Assembly (NCBI RefSeq): GCF_023896955.1
Contig: NZ_JAMHIW010000001.1
Location: 496,001 to 560,000, forward strand
Direction of reading: 5' to 3'
Length of the DNA: 64,000 nt
From: Micromonospora sp. RHAY321
Lineage (GTDB): Bacteria; Actinomycetota; Actinomycetes; Mycobacteriales; Micromonosporaceae
How positions within the stretch are numbered: the stretch's first letter is position 1; the number at the start of each line of letters is the position of its first letter. Shown in pieces: positions 44,245 through 51,941 of the stretch. The notes under the pieces were generated by a model, which was not told the DNA's origin, ran no database searches, and worked only from the letters and a program-made list of their open reading frames with translations. A program made the position numbers and the translations under genes.

Positions 44245-44269
44245 TATTGGTTACGGAGGAAGGCGCCGC

Positions 44270-45052
44270 ATGATCGAGATCCTGGACCCCACCGACCTGC
44301 CCCGAGCGAGGGAGGCCGGTGCCCTGGTCGCCGACATCTTGCAGACGCTGAAGAGCCGCACCGCGGTAGGTACCAACCTCCTGGACATCGACCGGTGGGC
44401 CCAAAGCATGATCGCCGAGGCGGGAGCGCTGTCCTGCTACGTCGACTACGAGCCCTCCTTCGGACGCGGGCCGTTCGGCCACTACATCTGCACGTCGGTC
44501 AACGACGCCGTGCTCCACGGGCTGCCCCACGACTACACGCTTGTCGACGGCGATCTGCTGTCGCTCGACCTCGCCGTCTCCGCAGGCGGAGTCGTTGCGG
44601 ACTCGGCCATCAGCTTCATCGTGGGCGACTCGAACCCCCCGGAGAGCGTCGCGCTGATCAGCGCGACGGAACGGGCACTGCGCGCGGGGATCGCTGCTGC
44701 CGGGCCCGGGGCTCGCATCGGTGACATCTCCCATGCCATCGGCACGGTCCTGAGCAGTGCGGGTTACTCGATCAACACCGAGTTCGGCGGTCACGGCGTC
44801 GGATCGACGATGCACCAGGACCCGCACGTGTCGAACACCGGACGGGCCGGTCGTGGATACAAACTGCGCCCCGGGTTGCTGCTGGCACTGGAGCCGTGGG
44901 TCATGGCGGACACCGCTGACCTCGTCACCGATGCCGACGGGTGGACGCTCCGAAGCGCCACCGGCTGCCGGACGGCACACAGTGAGCACACGATCGCCAT
45001 CACCAGCGACGGAGCTGAGATCCTCACCTTGCCGAAGCAGGCACGCTCGTGA
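44270..45052 (+). CDS. map: Type I methionine aminopeptidase
   Basis: A 260-residue M24-family metallopeptidase that removes N-terminal methionine. All five metal ligands can be seen: two Asp in LSLDLAVSAGGVVADSA, His in GGHGVGSTMHQDPHV, Glu in LLALEPWVM and Glu in AHSEHTIAI. The substrate-binding His is in FGHYICTSVND. The ATG at 44270 is preceded by GGAGGAAGG; a longer in-frame start at 44231 would begin inside the putative operator repeats. Being paired with an XRE regulator, it is likely a secondary copy rather than the housekeeping gene next to secY or adk. Confidence 0.93.
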   Translation: MIEILDPTDLPRAREAGALVADILQTLKSRTAVGTNLLDIDRWAQSMIAEAGALSCYVDYEPSFGRGPFGHYICTSVNDAVLHGLPHDYTLVDGDLLSLDLAVSAGGVVADSAISFIVGDSNPPESVALISATERALRAGIAAAGPGARIGDISHAIGTVLSSAGYSINTEFGGHGVGSTMHQDPHVSNTGRAGRGYKLRPGLLLALEPWVMADTADLVTDADGWTLRSATGCRTAHSEHTIAITSDGAEILTLPKQARS

Positions 45053-45060
45053 GGTCGGCC

Positions 45061-45780
45061 TCAGATCAGCGGCGCATACCACTGGGCGCCGGTCACGCGG
45101 ATCCGCTTGGACTGCTCGCGGTTCCACTCGACCCGCATGCCGTACCTGCGAAGCACCGGAAAGGCGATCTCGTCCAGTAGCCGTTCCAGGTCGGCCTGGT
45201 AGCGGGCCTGCTGTTGGGCCTCCGACAGGGCGGCATAGGCGGCCTCGTCGAAGTCCGCGGGCGGATAGGCGCCGTAGCCGAGGTAGACCTCGCCGTCCTC
45301 GCTCGCCAGCAGAGACTCGGTGTCCTGCTGGTGGTACCAGAGGTATCCGTGCCAGTGCCGGGAGTCGTCGCGCTCGTCGTGGATCTCAGCGGCCGCGCAG
45401 GTGCCACAGCAGCTGAAATTCTCCCGGGCCAACACGCCCATGCCGTTGAGTTCGGCGAAGGCGCGGGTGAGGTTGCTCCGGACCTCACCCCATTCGCGCT
45501 GCTGCCCCCGCCGAACAGCCAATGCCTTCTGGTACGCCGCCCTGAGCTCATCGTCGGTGGCGCCATGGCGCTGGTCGTCCTCGTCGAAGTAGTCCACGAA
45601 CTCGTCGGCGTCGTCCTCGCCACGCACGACCCAGTCCCAGATCTCGTCCTCGATCTCCCCACGGCCCGGCTCCGCGACCCGCTCGGCCAGGAACCTGGCA
45701 CCCTCAGGCCGATCGTTGTAGATCCATCCACTCACGGCGACGATCTTCACACGAGCCTGTGACAGCCTGAGCCGGGCCAT
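45061..45780 (-). CDS. DUF6891-like hypothetical protein
   Basis: A 239-residue acidic cytoplasmic protein. The N-terminal part is rich in Glu/Asp (EDEIWDWVVRGEDDADEFV region), followed by FSCCGTCAAAEI near residues 121-132 with three cysteines, and WHGYLWYHQQDTESLL near 141-156. I recognise this as the DUF6891 type, of unknown function. The ATG at 45780 is used; a GTG nine bases upstream is possible. A terminator hairpin lies just beyond its start and belongs to the neighbouring gene. Confidence 0.8.
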   Translation of the reverse strand: MARLRLSQARVKIVAVSGWIYNDRPEGARFLAERVAEPGRGEIEDEIWDWVVRGEDDADEFVDYFDEDDQRHGATDDELRAAYQKALAVRRGQQREWGEVRSNLTRAFAELNGMGVLARENFSCCGTCAAAEIHDERDDSRHWHGYLWYHQQDTESLLASEDGEVYLGYGAYPPADFDEAAYAALSEAQQQARYQADLERLLDEIAFPVLRRYGMRVEWNREQSKRIRVTGAQWYAPLI

Positions 45781-45784
45781 GACC

Positions 45785-45819
45785 GGCACCGCCCGGCGTG
45801 ACCAGCGCCGGGCGGTGCC
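45785..45819 (-). terminator. Hairpin terminator after the reductase gene
   Basis: A perfect 14-bp inverted repeat (45785-45798 with 45806-45819) with a seven-base loop, about 50 bases beyond the stop of the minus-strand RibD/DHFR-like gene and immediately upstream of the DUF6891 start. It should separate the two genes. Confidence 0.8.
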
Positions 45820-45871
45820 TCAGAGCGCCGACCGACGGGCGCGACCCGGCGGTCCTTCCCACGAAGGCGGG

Positions 45872-46486
45872 CTACTCCCCTGCGGGGACCTGGTCCTTGA
45901 TCTCGTCGTACCCGGCCTTGGCCGGCGCCGGACCTGGCGCGTAGATCACCCGGATCACGCCCGTCGGAAACACCTCCGTGGCCGTCACACTCAGGTGGTA
46001 CGGCGAGTCGCCCTCGTCGAACAGCTTGCGGCCCTTACGTGCCGCCACCGGATGCACCAGCAGGCGCAGCTCGTCGACCAGCCCTGCGGCGAGCAGCTGC
46101 TGCACCACGGAGATCGACCCTGGAATGAGGATGCCCCTGATCCCGGCATCGGCCTTCAGCGCGGTGACGGCACCGACAAGGTCGCCCTCGATCAGCTCGG
46201 AGTTGCGCCAGGAGAACTCCAACGACTGGCGTGAGACGACCACCTTGCGCACGTCGCCCAGTTGCTTGGCGAACGACGCGTCTTCCCCGCCCGCGGTCTC
46301 ACGCTCGGGCCAGGCCCCCGCGAAGCTGTCGTAGGTCTCGCGGCCGATGAGCAGCACGTCAGCGGCGTCATAGTCCTCGCCGACGGCCCGACCCATGTTC
46401 TCGTCGAAGTACGGGAAGTGCCAGTCGGGGTCGATCTCAGCCACACCGTCGGCCGAGATGAACAGCGTGGAGATGACCTTTGCCAT
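45872..46486 (-). CDS. RibD C-terminal / dihydrofolate-reductase-like protein
   Basis: A 204-residue protein of the DHFR-like RibD_C family. It opens with the strand KVISTLFISADGVAE, has VLLIGRETYDSFAGAWP near residues 44-60 and the Gly-rich segment GILIPGSISVVQQLLAAGLVDEL near 118-140 (in part: PGSISVVQQLL), the NADPH-binding region of the fold. Such proteins are common in actinomycetes and their substrate is generally unknown. The ATG follows GAAGGGAT. It is terminated by the hairpin at 45785. Confidence 0.92.
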   Translation of the reverse strand: MAKVISTLFISADGVAEIDPDWHFPYFDENMGRAVGEDYDAADVLLIGRETYDSFAGAWPERETAGGEDASFAKQLGDVRKVVVSRQSLEFSWRNSELIEGDLVGAVTALKADAGIRGILIPGSISVVQQLLAAGLVDELRLLVHPVAARKGRKLFDEGDSPYHLSVTATEVFPTGVIRVIYAPGPAPAKAGYDEIKDQVPAGE

Positions 46487-46608
46487 CAGGGTGATCCCTT
46501 CGAGTCAGGTGATGTCGGTAGGTAGACCGGCGCATCATCCCAAACTCATCGACCAGCCACCGGTCCCTGACGACGAAGAGTTCGGCATGTCGAGCGAGGA
46601 CTGTCGCG

Positions 46609-47337
46609 TCAGCGGCGATCGTCGGCGAAGGCCGCCTGCGGGTCGAGGAGCTGACCTCGCGCGTACTCCTCGCCGAAGGCGGCCGGGCCGAGCACCTGGG
46701 TCGCGGCGGCGCGCGCCTTCGCGAGGTCGGCCGCGTCGTCAGGATCCGGGACCTGGCCGAGAGACGCGAACGCCGCGTCCGCGACGCCGATCATCCGTGC
46801 TGCTCGGAGGTGGTCCCCTTCGACCGAGGCGAGCGCCGCGCCCGCCACGCAGACGTACGGCACGAAGTCGGCCCAGCCGTTGCGGAACACCCGCTCGCGG
46901 CCCTCAGCGAACAACTGCCTCGCCGCGTCGAGGTTGCCCAGACCCAGTTCGCAGAACGCGAGGTTGTGATACTCGGAGTTGACCGTCTCGGGGTGGTCCA
47001 GTGCCTGGTTGAGGGCGATGCTCTCCCGGTACAGATCCCGGGCCTTCAGCAGGTCGCCCGACATGCGCGCCACAGCGGCCAGGACGTGCCTCGGCCGTTC
47101 CTCGAGGCTCCGCTGGCCCGACCGCACCGCGACCTCGAGAGCCTCCCGGGCACGGGCCTCTCCGCCCGGCAGGTCACCGCCGCGGATGGCGACCCTGGCC
47201 AGGCTGTACCGGGCCACCACCTCGCCCGCCGGGTCGCCGGCTGCCCGCGCCCGCTGGATCTCGGCCTCGCTCATGCGCACCACGGCGTCGGTTTCCCCGC
47301 GGCGGAAGGCCGAGCGGACGTTTTCACTGAAGTTCAA
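46609..47337 (-). CDS. Tetratricopeptide-repeat protein
   Basis: A 242-residue protein built of helical hairpin repeats. TPR-like units include SEAEIQRARAAGDPAGEVVARYSLA near residues 23-47, LLKARDLYRESIALNQALD near 96-114, and YHNLAFCELGLGNLDAARQLFAEGRE near 122-147 (GLGNLDAARQLF most typical). No signal peptide or enzymatic motif is visible, so it probably mediates protein contacts or is the remnant of a larger regulator. The gene lies between the DHFR-like and GNAT genes on the same strand. Confidence 0.78.
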   Translation of the reverse strand: MNFSENVRSAFRRGETDAVVRMSEAEIQRARAAGDPAGEVVARYSLARVAIRGGDLPGGEARAREALEVAVRSGQRSLEERPRHVLAAVARMSGDLLKARDLYRESIALNQALDHPETVNSEYHNLAFCELGLGNLDAARQLFAEGRERVFRNGWADFVPYVCVAGAALASVEGDHLRAARMIGVADAAFASLGQVPDPDDAADLAKARAAATQVLGPAAFGEEYARGQLLDPQAAFADDRR

Positions 47338-47394
47338 CGGTTCTCCCCCACACGCGCGTCATGATGCCCGGTCAGATGGGTCTGGTGCTCGACG

Positions 47395-48156
47395 TCAGCG
47401 TGCTTGGAACACCGTCCAGTTCTCCACGAGACGGAAGCCCATCGACTCGTACAGCGGGCGGCCCATCGCGCTGGATTGCAGGTAGGCCGCGTCCGCGCCG
47501 GCTGCGATGCCGTCCAGCAGCACCGTCTCGGTGATCGTCCGTCCCAGGCCACGACCTCGGGCGGCGGGAACGACGGCGATGTTGAACACGCCGATCACGC
47601 TTGCGGTCCGCATCCCGAGCCCGGTGCCGGCGGGCCGACCGGAGTCCTCGGCCAGATAGCCGGTGATGGAGTCGGCGTCGAGTACGCCACCGTCCATCAG
47701 GGAGCCGAACGCACCGTCGGGAGCTTCGAAGCTCTCCGTGAGAGTCCTGGTGTAGAGGTCGTTCTCGGCCGCGCCGACCCGGCGCACCGACGTCCGTTGT
47801 GCCGCGCCGGACCGGAACACGATGTCATCCGCCGTGCACGCGAGCAACGGCAGATCACTGCGTTCCACCAGCCCGTGCCGGGCGGCGAGATCGGCGACCT
47901 CGTCGCCCGCCTCGCCACGAGCCATGATCGACCAGTGCGGGGCCTGCCTGCCGACCTCCGTCGCCATCGCGTCGAGCGCCCCGAGATCCGGTTCCGGCGT
48001 CGTGTCGTAGGCCACGTTCAGCCCCGCGATGGCGGCGTGCGTCACCGCTGCCCGGGCCGTGCCCCGCTCGGCGTACCAGCCCTTCGGGGTCACCCCGCAG
48101 AGAACCTCGATCGCGTCGAAGTACGCCGCCGCCATCCGATCAGCGGTGTTGCTCAT
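47395..48156 (-). CDS. GNAT-family N-acetyltransferase
   Basis: A 253-residue protein with the GNAT domain in its C-terminal half: the acetyl-CoA loop FNIAVVPAARGRGLGRTITE near residues 189-208 and GADAAYLQSSAMGRPLYESMGF near 220-241 (cited in part). The N-terminal half is a separate alpha/beta region seen in two-part actinobacterial acetyltransferases. The substrate is unknown. It lies 57 bases upstream of the TPR gene on the same strand. Confidence 0.87.
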   Translation of the reverse strand: MSNTADRMAAAYFDAIEVLCGVTPKGWYAERGTARAAVTHAAIAGLNVAYDTTPEPDLGALDAMATEVGRQAPHWSIMARGEAGDEVADLAARHGLVERSDLPLLACTADDIVFRSGAAQRTSVRRVGAAENDLYTRTLTESFEAPDGAFGSLMDGGVLDADSITGYLAEDSGRPAGTGLGMRTASVIGVFNIAVVPAARGRGLGRTITETVLLDGIAAGADAAYLQSSAMGRPLYESMGFRLVENWTVFQAR

Positions 48157-48479
48157 GCCTGTCTCGCTCCTCGCCGCGAACGCGGGCCGCTACGAATGGT
48201 CCTGGATCCCCTGAAGAAGAACGGCCGTTCTTTCGCGCTGCACAAGGTAGCCGCGCCTCCTGCCATCCGCCAAATCACCGAACCTCAAAGAGGTGAACGA
48301 TCGGTTATCAGGATGTGTGCTGGTGGGGACCACGCGATTGCGCCGACACGGAGCATGATGCCCCGGTCCCGCCCGAGTTCACCTGTGTGTCCGAGCGAGC
48401 ACCTAGCAACGACCGCGGGTGCTGATCGCGGAAGAGGCCGGCCGTCTGAGGAGGCAGTCAAGTCGGCGGGAGTGCAGCG
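48157..48479. other. Gene-free stretch
   Basis: About 320 bases between the GNAT start and the small ORF at 48480. It should carry the promoter of the GNAT gene. I see no reliable coding sequence or repeat. Confidence 0.5.
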
Positions 48480-48605
48480 TCAAACTCGAGCACGGCCGGA
48501 CTGTCGGAGAAATACCAGCTCGGAGTGTTCCGGGAGCCCCACGACGAGCCCAGGGCGACCACCGCCGGACTTGTCGCCGACCAGGCCGTTGACCGCGTTC
48601 GGCAT
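48480..48605 (-). CDS. Small ORF, possible 41-residue peptide
   Basis: A 41-codon frame starting MPNAVNGLVGDKSGGG and ending in a basic stretch. The ATG at 48605 is preceded at six bases by GAGGA, and the start sits at the edge of the duplicated segment, 118 bases from the divergent start at 48724. I do not recognise the peptide. The evidence for coding is the ribosome binding site and the conserved geometry with the second copy at 49744; composition alone is not convincing. Confidence 0.4.
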   Translation of the reverse strand: MPNAVNGLVGDKSGGGRPGLVVGLPEHSELVFLRQSGRARV

Positions 48606-48777
48606 GATCGTTCCTCGATCGCCAGTCGTCCATATGGTATGCATGCTTGCTGACCGAGACCTGCCCGTCCAACTCATGCCATCCCACCCATTTGCCGGGT
48701 AACGCTGGCCGGATCGGAGTGACGTGGGCTGTTCACACGCTCAGGACTGCCCCCTCTTCCCGCTGCTCAACGCGAGC
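48603..48777 (+). repeat. Direct repeat, copy 1 (regulatory segment plus gene start)
   Basis: A 175-base segment that matches 49742-49916 without gaps; by eye about 160 of 175 positions agree. It contains the start and ribosome binding site of a small minus-strand ORF, a 118-base divergent intergenic segment and the first 18 codons of the plus-strand Cys-rich gene. Homology resumes for about 40 bases at 48860-48900. Confidence 0.9.
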
Positions 48778-49626
48778 TTGCGCGTCTGGCGTAACCACTA
48801 CTGCGACAGTGCGCAGGGCTGGCTGACCTGTGCTCGGTACCAGCTGTACAGGACAGGCCAGCTTGTGCCGATCACGCTCCTGCCGAATGGAGTCGACGCG
48901 TTCAGGCCCGCGCCTGCGGCAGTACCCAGGTCCAATCAACCGGTGAACGCAGGCCGCCCGGGCACGTCAGCAACATCGCGAGAGGTATCGGATGGATTAC
49001 CGGCTGCGGACAGCACAGGTACTGCGGAGCCGACTCCACCGGTCAACCACCCGGATCGCTCAGGTGTGGGAGACATGGTCAGCGATGCATGGGTGCTTGC
49101 CGTCGCCGATGATGCGAGATGCCGCGGCGGTGAACGGCTGCACGTGTGGGTGACGAGCCAGGAGAAGCCGTGGGCTGCTCCTTCTCCCATCCCGCAGCGA
49201 GGGGAGCCTTCTCACGCCGACGGACCGGCGGTCGTCGCCGTCGCCTGGTTCGAACCAGCCAGCGCCGCGTGGACGGAAACCCTCACTGGCTCGCGGTGCG
49301 AGGCGCAGGTGGAGGCGGCGGTCTTGTTGGGCCTGCCGCGCTGGCCATCGGCGACACCTCCGGCGAGGGTGACCACCTGGGGTGTGAGCCTGGGCGCTGC
49401 GGGCCTCGCGTTGCATGACCCGACCGGTCATGTTTTCGCCAACGGCGTCGCCGAGATACCGTCCACTTGGACGACCGCCGCAAGGGCGCTGGGCGCCGTC
49501 GCCGTCGTCTACGGAGTTGGTCCCCTGCAGCAGGCAGTGCACCCCGAGCCGCCTCCGGCTCAACGGCTCACCGAGGCGCGACGCGACGGGACCGTCGCCG
49601 CAGCATGGGTACCACTGCTCGAGTGA
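48724..49626 (+). CDS. Protein with N-terminal Cys-rich CPLF domain, unknown
   Basis: A 300-residue protein. The first 60 residues hold a compact cysteine motif: CSHAQDCPLFPLLNAS, then YCDSAQGWLTCARYQL, then VPITLLPNG. I have seen this C-x5-CPLF / YC / CARY arrangement at the N-terminus of signalling and regulatory proteins in other bacteria; it probably binds a metal or an Fe-S cluster, but its function is not known to me. A low-complexity linker near 65-115 leads to a C-terminal domain of about 180 residues (AWVLAVADD, VVAVAWFEPASAAW, WGVSLGAAGLALHDPTGHVF) that I cannot assign. The GTG start has CGGAG upstream. Confidence 0.65.
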   Translation: MGCSHAQDCPLFPLLNASLRVWRNHYCDSAQGWLTCARYQLYRTGQLVPITLLPNGVDAFRPAPAAVPRSNQPVNAGRPGTSATSREVSDGLPAADSTGTAEPTPPVNHPDRSGVGDMVSDAWVLAVADDARCRGGERLHVWVTSQEKPWAAPSPIPQRGEPSHADGPAVVAVAWFEPASAAWTETLTGSRCEAQVEAAVLLGLPRWPSATPPARVTTWGVSLGAAGLALHDPTGHVFANGVAEIPSTWTTAARALGAVAVVYGVGPLQQAVHPEPPPAQRLTEARRDGTVAAAWVPLLE

Positions 49627-49744
49627 CAGGCCGAGGCCGCCTCCTTACCCCGGGCTTGCTGGGTGTTCCAGGCCGCGGCCGTACGACCGCGACCAGGCCG
49701 TAGTAGGGCGTGACCGGGCCGCTGATCAAAGCGGCGGCCGACAT
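49568..49744 (-). CDS. Small ORF in the second repeat copy
   Basis: A 58-codon frame whose ATG at 49744 and GAGGA ribosome binding site lie at the same place in repeat copy 2 as those of the 48605 ORF in copy 1. The peptide begins MSAAALISGPVTPYYG and turns Arg-rich; it is unlike the first small ORF after the start codon. It partly overlaps the end of the plus-strand gene at 48724. It could be a fortuitous frame downstream of a duplicated start region. Confidence 0.3.
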   Translation of the reverse strand: MSAAALISGPVTPYYGLVAVVRPRPGTPSKPGVRRRPRPVTRAVVPMLRRRSRRVAPR

Positions 49745-49916
49745 GATCGCTCCTCGATCGCCAGTCGTCCATATGGTGGGTATGCTGGCTGACCGAGACC
49801 TGCCCCTCCAACTCATGCCATCCCACCCAATCGCCGGGTGACGCTGGCCGGATCGGAGTGACATGGACTGCTCACACACTCAGGACCGCCCCCTCTTCCC
49901 CCTGCTCAACGCGAGC
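49742..49916 (+). repeat. Direct repeat, copy 2
   Basis: The second copy of the 48603-48777 segment, offset by 1139 bases. Relative to copy 1, the sequence immediately after it lacks 82 bases (48778-48859 of copy 1), after which homology continues at 49917-49957. The missing part encodes the YC...CARY half of the Cys-rich domain. Confidence 0.9.
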
Positions 49917-50165
49917 AGGTCGTACCGATCACGCTCCCGCCGAATGGAGCCGACGCGCTGTATCTGGGGCGCCTACCCGCCGGCGCAGCGGTTCGAGCCG
50001 GTGCTGGCCCGGGAGCTCAACCCGGTACCGGCACCCGCTCAAGGCTTCAACACCCGGCCACCCGCAGAGGGTCCGCACCCCTCCAGAACCCCATCGACCC
50101 CACCGACGCCGCCAGGGGCCCGGTGGTGGACCCGACTCGCAGAGTGGATTGCAGGTCCCGCATGA
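49863..50165 (+). pseudogene. Degenerate second copy of the Cys-rich domain gene
   Basis: The ATG at 49863 with CGGAG upstream begins a frame that copies the first 18 residues of the 48724 protein (MDCSHTQDRPLFPLLNAS) but with the second Cys changed to Arg. An 82-base deletion then removes two of the motif cysteines and shifts the frame. The shifted frame runs for 100 codons, becomes Pro-rich and ends at 50165 with its TGA overlapping the ATG of the transporter gene (ATGA). The original frame, read from the VPITLPPNG segment, stays open into the transporter. It is either a decayed gene or a retained translational leader. Confidence 0.55.
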
Positions 50166-50818
50166 CTGAATACTGGCCCTGGTGGGCGGGGGCTGCCGGG
50201 CTCGCCCTCACCACCATCAACTACGCCGTCACGACCGATCGATCCTTCGGCGTGTCCGGTGCGTGGGACCGCGTGCTGCACTGGCGCGCCGAACGCCGTG
50301 TCGAACGGGTGAACGCCCGGTTCGCTGACGAACGTGTCCTCACCGCGGCTCTCGCCGCGGCCACCGCCGACCAGTTCGGGGTCGGTTCGGCTGCACCTGC
50401 TGCGCATCCCACCCCGCACGGCGACGCGCCGGCACCGCGACAGGACGGGCGACCACCTGCCGCGCCGAACTCCTCACTGGCGAGCCTGCTCCCGGCGCCC
50501 TTGGTCAGCCAGGTCGCCCTGCTCCTGTCGATTTTCGTCGGCGGGTGGGTAGCGGCGGTTACCGCCGGCCGATTCCAGCTCCGCCTCGACATGGGCGACG
50601 CCTTCGGCCAGATCGTGACCGACAAACCGATCGCAATGATCGGCGCGCTCTTCATCGGCGGTGTACTCGTCGGCTTCGGCACCCGTCTCGCCGGAGGGTG
50701 CAGCAGCGGTCACGGACTCAATGGCTGTGGGCGGCTACAGCCGGTCAGCATCGTCGCGACTGCCATCTTCTTCGGCACCGGCGTCCTCGTGTCGTTCCTG
50801 CTGTGGAAGGTGATCTGA
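50162..50818 (+). CDS. YeeE/YedE-family transporter subunit
   Basis: A 218-residue membrane protein related to YeeE/YedE thiosulfate-type transporters. The C-terminal half has two or three helices with the diagnostic GTRLAGGCSSGHGLNG near residues 174-189, containing the conserved cysteine. The N-terminal third carries a helix (WWAGAAGLALTTINYAV), a charged segment and a Pro/Ala-rich linker not usual for the family. The ATG at 50162 overlaps the previous stop; the stop overlaps the next start (TGATG). The likely substrate is a sulfur compound, by family analogy. Confidence 0.85.
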   Translation: MTEYWPWWAGAAGLALTTINYAVTTDRSFGVSGAWDRVLHWRAERRVERVNARFADERVLTAALAAATADQFGVGSAAPAAHPTPHGDAPAPRQDGRPPAAPNSSLASLLPAPLVSQVALLLSIFVGGWVAAVTAGRFQLRLDMGDAFGQIVTDKPIAMIGALFIGGVLVGFGTRLAGGCSSGHGLNGCGRLQPVSIVATAIFFGTGVLVSFLLWKVI

Positions 50819-51234
50819 TGCGTACCCGGGACGGGATACTCGTCGCAAACGTCATCGCTGGGCTGGCTCTCGGCTACACCGTCGCGAACATCGGGTTCGG
50901 TGACTACGCCGAACTGAACCGTATGTTCACCTTCCAGGAGCTTCGCATGCTCCTGGCCTTCGCCGGCGCCGTAGCGATCATCGTCGTGGTATTCGCCGTA
51001 TTGCGCGTCCGCCGCACCTCAGGTCGCATCCACGCCGGCGTAATCCCGGGCGCAATCTTGTTTGGCTCGGGCTGGGCGATCTCGGGTGGTTGCCCGGCGA
51101 TCCCCATCGTGCAGGTCGCCAGCGGGTACCTCCCCGCCTTGGTCACGATCGCCGGCATAGTCGTCGGCGTTCGGCTCTGCCGCTGGGCCAACACGAGGTA
51201 CTTCCACCTCGACAGCGGATCCTGCGGGCGGTAG
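50818..51234 (+). CDS. DUF6691 / YedE-partner membrane protein
   Basis: A 138-residue membrane protein with four helices. GSGWAISGGCPAIPIVQVASG near residues 81-101 (cited as SGWAISGGCP) is the second half-motif that pairs with the GGCSSGHG motif of YeeE/YedE, so the two proteins probably form one transporter. The ATG overlaps the stop of the preceding gene. A possible extra cysteine sits at the C-terminus (GSCGR). Confidence 0.87.
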   Translation: MRTRDGILVANVIAGLALGYTVANIGFGDYAELNRMFTFQELRMLLAFAGAVAIIVVVFAVLRVRRTSGRIHAGVIPGAILFGSGWAISGGCPAIPIVQVASGYLPALVTIAGIVVGVRLCRWANTRYFHLDSGSCGR

Positions 51235-51379
51235 CCGAACGCGAGCGACTCGGACGACACGTCTCCGCGATGGCGAACCCCGATTTACCCGACTTGACGC
51301 ACGGTCCGCTGATGTAGTGGCGCTGCGAGGTCCTTCGCGTGTATCGGGCGTGGCATGATCCTGTGGTGGCCACCTATGA

Positions 51380-51941
51380 GGTCGCGCTCTTGCTGCATTC
51401 GCCGGCTTCTCCGGTGAGACCCTCCACGGAGTGCTGACCGAGCCGCTCGACAAGATCCGTGCCGGGCTACTGACGCCCGAGTCCGTTGCCGTTCGCATCC
51501 TGCTGTCGGACACGAGAGAGCCCATGGCCCTGCCGTGCCTGGCCGAGACGCAGGCCGACGATCCCGGCGTACGCGAGCGCGCCGAGCGCATCACCCGCCG
51601 GCACACGGACGCCATTGTCGAGGCGGTGCGCGAACTTGGGGACCTTGGCTTTGTCAAAGACGCTGTGGCAGAGGTGCGTGTGCACCGCGCAGCGCCGCTG
51701 TTCAAGCTCTACATTCTCAACGGCGAGGAAGCCTTCTTCGGCTTCTACCCGGTCGTAGAGCACACCGTCATGATCCAAGGCCAGCCCACGGGCCATCTAC
51801 GACCCGATGGGCAAGGACGCGATCCTCTTCCACCGGGCGATGAGCGACGACGAGGCTTCCGACGCGTCCCAGTACGTCGACCAGGCCCGCACCTGGTTCG
51901 ACTCAATGTGGTCAACCATCGCGCACGACTACACGCCCTGA
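51380..51941 (+). pseudogene. Broken GntR-type regulator
   Basis: Remnant of a regulator whose effector domain is recognisable: LTPESVAVRILLSDTREPMALP, APLFKLYILNGEEAFFGFYP (each shown in part) and, in another frame, AIYDPMGKDAILFHRAMSDD and ARTWFDSMWSTIAHDYTP. The frame changes by one base near 51785, between the VMIQG and AIYDP segments. The N-terminal DNA-binding part is absent: the frame upstream is closed by a TGA at 51377. I recall such proteins in actinomycetes as GntR-like regulators next to a HAD gene, as here. The truncation plus frameshift mark it as inactive. Confidence 0.7.

Noticed and set aside
43328..45127. Long minus-strand frame (599 codons) crossing the XRE and aminopeptidase region.
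   Set aside because: It runs antisense to the aminopeptidase and out of frame with the XRE and FAD-oxidase genes, all of which show clear motifs.
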